NCBI RefSeq assembly: GCF_043678055.1
Contig: NZ_JBHEQA010000001.1
Coordinates: 1,178,001-1,242,000 of the forward strand
DNA: 64,000 nt
Source of the DNA: Spongiimicrobium salis
GTDB lineage: Bacteria > Bacteroidota > Bacteroidia > Flavobacteriales > Flavobacteriaceae
Reading direction: 5' to 3'
The notes under the pieces: model-generated
Databases searched by the model: none
What the model saw: only the letters and a program-made list of their open reading frames with translations
Told to the model about the DNA's origin: nothing
Shown here: piece after piece, positions 62,118 through 64,000 of the stretch
Layout of the letters: every line of letters starts with the position of its first letter
Position numbering within the stretch: position 1 is the first letter of the stretch
Made by a program: the position numbers and the translations under genes

Positions 62118-63431
62118 CTATTGCACTTCGAAAGGTGGAATAGGGAATTGCGTATGCACAATATCACCCGGTCTATCTGCGGGTAAAAATGTTAAACTTA
62201 ACCTATTATATCTCCTTAAATCGAACATGGTTTGCCCTTCTGCCCAAAAGGAATAGGATCTGTTGTACAACATTTCATCGATCAACTCTCCTTCGGTCAT
62301 AGCTCCGGCATAATCGCCAAGACCATAGGCATTCCTTATAATGTTCAAAGCAGTTATTGCATCGGCAAAATTTCCTTCTTGGATATTGGCTTCGGCATAA
62401 ATCAGGATCAACTCCTCATTTCTAATATGATCAATAGGAGATGTCGCACTTGCATATAAATTGATCTCATGCGTACCATTTAAATCATCCCTTGGCACTG
62501 GATCATCTCGCAATCGGAATTTATTGATTCTCGTATCTCCAGCCTGAATATCTGTAATGAACCTATTGTGTACGATCAATTGATCTCCACTTTGTTGAGG
62601 TGCTTTAAAGATAGGATTCAATAGTTCCGTTCCCCCCTGGGCATAAATCCGCTTAGGTCCTACCGTAAGGTTGGCCGCATCCAGTGTTAAAAAAGAATCT
62701 TGAAGCAATGTTAAGGCTCCTGCATAATCTTCTTGATAAATGGCTACTCTAGCTGCTACGGCCCTATTGAATTGAGCGAAGGTAGCCGGGGTATTAAATC
62801 CTTCAAAGCCAGCAGAAAATTCAAAAGAAAACTCTGCGTTCTGTAAGGCTTGAAAACCATCATCCAAGAAACCTCTCAGCGCCTGAAACCCTTCAGCCCT
62901 ACCTACAAAAGGACCTAAATTATTAGGGTCTGTAATATCCAATCGAACTCCGTTATCCCCCAAAAGGTTCAGCACGTCCAAAAGCATTAAGGCCCTATAG
63001 GTCAACGCCACTCCACGATATCCATTACTCTGTTCCGTAGAAATACCTGGGGTATCGGGCAAGGCATCTAAAACAAAATCGGCATTCTTCACCGCTTGAT
63101 ACCTCGCAAACATTGTTCCGGTCAATTGTGGTTCAGAACCGGTTAAAATGGCACCATCTTTACCAATGAGTGTTGCTGTGGTGGTTGGGTCAGAGGCGTT
63201 AAAATCGTACAATTCGCGCGCAATAGAACCCGTTGCTGTAATAAATCCTCCAACACCACTTCTTGCCTTGGACTCCAATCCTTGTATTAAGAAATTCAGC
63301 GTTTCCTGAGTAGGGTTGTTCAACACACCTTCAACACCAGGTTGATTTGGATCGGGTACTTCATCCAAAGAGCATGAGAATAGTAGGCACACTATCCCAA
63401 ATATTTTTAATTTTTTAATATTCTTCATCAT
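62118..63431 (-). CDS. SusD/RagB-like nutrient-binding lipoprotein
   Basis: 437 residues. The lipobox is in LFSCSLDEVPDPNQPG, giving a lipoprotein on the outer-membrane surface. The body has the SusD helical pattern, including YRALMLLDVLNLLGDNGVRL and the late DHIRNEELILIYAEANIQEG, ALNIIRNAYGLGDY, YNRSYSFWAEGQTMFDLRRY. It pairs with the SusC-type receptor ending 6 bases upstream to capture an oligomeric substrate. No glycoside hydrolase or peptidase is visible nearby, so the substrate is undetermined. Confidence 0.94.
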   Translation of the reverse strand: MMKNIKKLKIFGIVCLLFSCSLDEVPDPNQPGVEGVLNNPTQETLNFLIQGLESKARSGVGGFITATGSIARELYDFNASDPTTTATLIGKDGAILTGSEPQLTGTMFARYQAVKNADFVLDALPDTPGISTEQSNGYRGVALTYRALMLLDVLNLLGDNGVRLDITDPNNLGPFVGRAEGFQALRGFLDDGFQALQNAEFSFEFSAGFEGFNTPATFAQFNRAVAARVAIYQEDYAGALTLLQDSFLTLDAANLTVGPKRIYAQGGTELLNPIFKAPQQSGDQLIVHNRFITDIQAGDTRINKFRLRDDPVPRDDLNGTHEINLYASATSPIDHIRNEELILIYAEANIQEGNFADAITALNIIRNAYGLGDYAGAMTEGELIDEMLYNRSYSFWAEGQTMFDLRRYNRLSLTFLPADRPGDIVHTQFPIPPFEVQ

Positions 63432-63437
63432 ATTTTT

Positions 63438-64000
63438 TTAAAACGTTAATCCTAAATGAAAATAAAATTGCTTCGCACTTGGGAAAGGAGTAACCTCAAT
63501 TCCCTGAGAAAGTCCGGAAGGTCCAAATGCCGATGTTTCTGGATCATAACCCGTATAATCCGTAATCGTAAAGATGTTCTTACCAGAAATTCCTATTCTA
63601 GCTTTCTCGAACCAGTCTGTCTTCCATGGAACATTGTAATAGATTCCAGCTTCCCGTAATCTAAGATAAGTTCCATCCTCGATGTATCCGGCCGCACCAA
63701 AAGTTGCAAAACGCGGATTGGCTATGACATCCGGATCATCCAAATCTGGGGTCACCCCACCAAAATCGGACAAGAGCTTGGTAAGGTTCAGCACATCTCC
63801 TCCTTGTTTCCAATGGAACAAAAAGGTAAGGTCAAAATTCTTAAACAGTTTTATTTGGTTAAACCAACTCATTTCAAAATCCGGAGCAGCATCTCCTATG
63901 ATCGTTGTTACCCCGTTAATGTTTGCTGCAAGAGAAGTAGCGGTTTCTCCCTCACGAATGAAAGAACTACCAAAAGTAAGGCTAAAGCCTTCTCCTGCTG
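63438..64000 (-). CDS. SusC/RagA TonB-dependent receptor, C-terminal part (5' end outside window)
   Basis: The frame is open from base 64000 to the stop at 63438, so only the last 187 codons are seen. They form the end of the outer-membrane barrel: FDLTFLFHWKQGGDVLNLTK, YLRLREAGIYYNVP, GISGKNIFTITDYTGYDPET and the terminal FPSAKQFYFHLGLTF, which is typical of the SusC C-terminus. The plug and TonB box lie outside. It precedes susD by 6 bases in one operon. Confidence 0.94.
   Translation of the reverse strand, partial: AGEGFSLTFGSSFIREGETATSLAANINGVTTIIGDAAPDFEMSWFNQIKLFKNFDLTFLFHWKQGGDVLNLTKLLSDFGGVTPDLDDPDVIANPRFATFGAAGYIEDGTYLRLREAGIYYNVPWKTDWFEKARIGISGKNIFTITDYTGYDPETSAFGPSGLSQGIEVTPFPSAKQFYFHLGLTF

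Noticed and set aside
1..64000. CRISPR arrays, tRNA/rRNA genes, insertion sequences, prophage genes
   Set aside because: No direct repeats with regular spacers, cloverleaf signatures, transposase motifs or phage structural genes were seen while reading; a dedicated scan could still find a diverged case.

Overview
The window looks like chromosomal DNA of a marine-type flavobacterium (Bacteroidota, Flavobacteriaceae). The evidence is AT-rich coding DNA, sigma-ABfr-like promoter boxes (TAnnTTTG), no Shine-Dalgarno dependence, a SusC/SusD pair, a type IX secretion C-terminal domain, a tricorn protease, a lycopene cyclase and several AraC-type regulators fused to propellers or TPRs. No tRNA, rRNA, insertion sequence, phage gene or CRISPR array was recognised.

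Layout. 1-5.7 kb: the 3' part of a short DnaE paralogue, polyphosphate kinase ppk1, and a divergent SRAP-fold protein that has lost its catalytic residues. 5.7-10.6 kb: four tandem paralogous AraC-family regulators with the same N-terminal domain. 11-19 kb: small membrane proteins, the moaA-moeA molybdopterin pair, an XdhC-family Mo-cofactor protein and a tricorn protease. 19-26.6 kb: a GyrI-like protein, a MarR-S41 peptidase unit with a perfect palindromic operator, a kinase-like phosphotransferase, several hypotheticals, and ilvE with an SdpI-like protein. 26.8-30.8 kb: an accessory island with two double-glycine-leader, cysteine-rich peptide genes flanking a T9SS-secreted protein and a TPR-transmembrane-AraC regulator, followed by a decayed gene fragment. 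30.9-37.4 kb: a WYL regulator, a GyrI-like protein, a YCII-ECF sigma pair, an S41-like protein, a LytTR regulator and small envelope proteins. 37.4-42.3 kb: a five-gene metal-uptake operon (DtxR/MntR-type repressor, lipoprotein, ATPase, two permeases), divergent from crtY and an M1 aminopeptidase. 46-53 kb: a three-gene envelope operon of unknown role, a propeller-AraC one-component sensor and an M28-like peptidase. 53.2-61.2 kb: a polyprenyl synthase and a TetR-TolC-adaptor-RND efflux operon. 61.4-64 kb: a YwqK-like protein and the SusD/SusC pair, with SusC cut by the window end.

Best candidate for something new: the 26.8-30.6 kb peptide island. Two GG-leader peptides with 4-Cys and 6-Cys cores surround a membrane-bound AraC regulator. 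An identical 16-mer, ATTTTATAAATTTGAG, which contains a perfect TAnnTTTG box, lies exactly 199 nt before the start codons of both the 6-Cys peptide and the T9SS-secreted protein. An SdpI-family membrane protein lies beside the first peptide. No exporter or modification enzyme is in the window. Other notable signals are the SRAP pseudoenzyme, the four-gene AraC array, and mirror-image divergent promoters sharing a 13-bp inverted repeat between the metal repressor and crtY.
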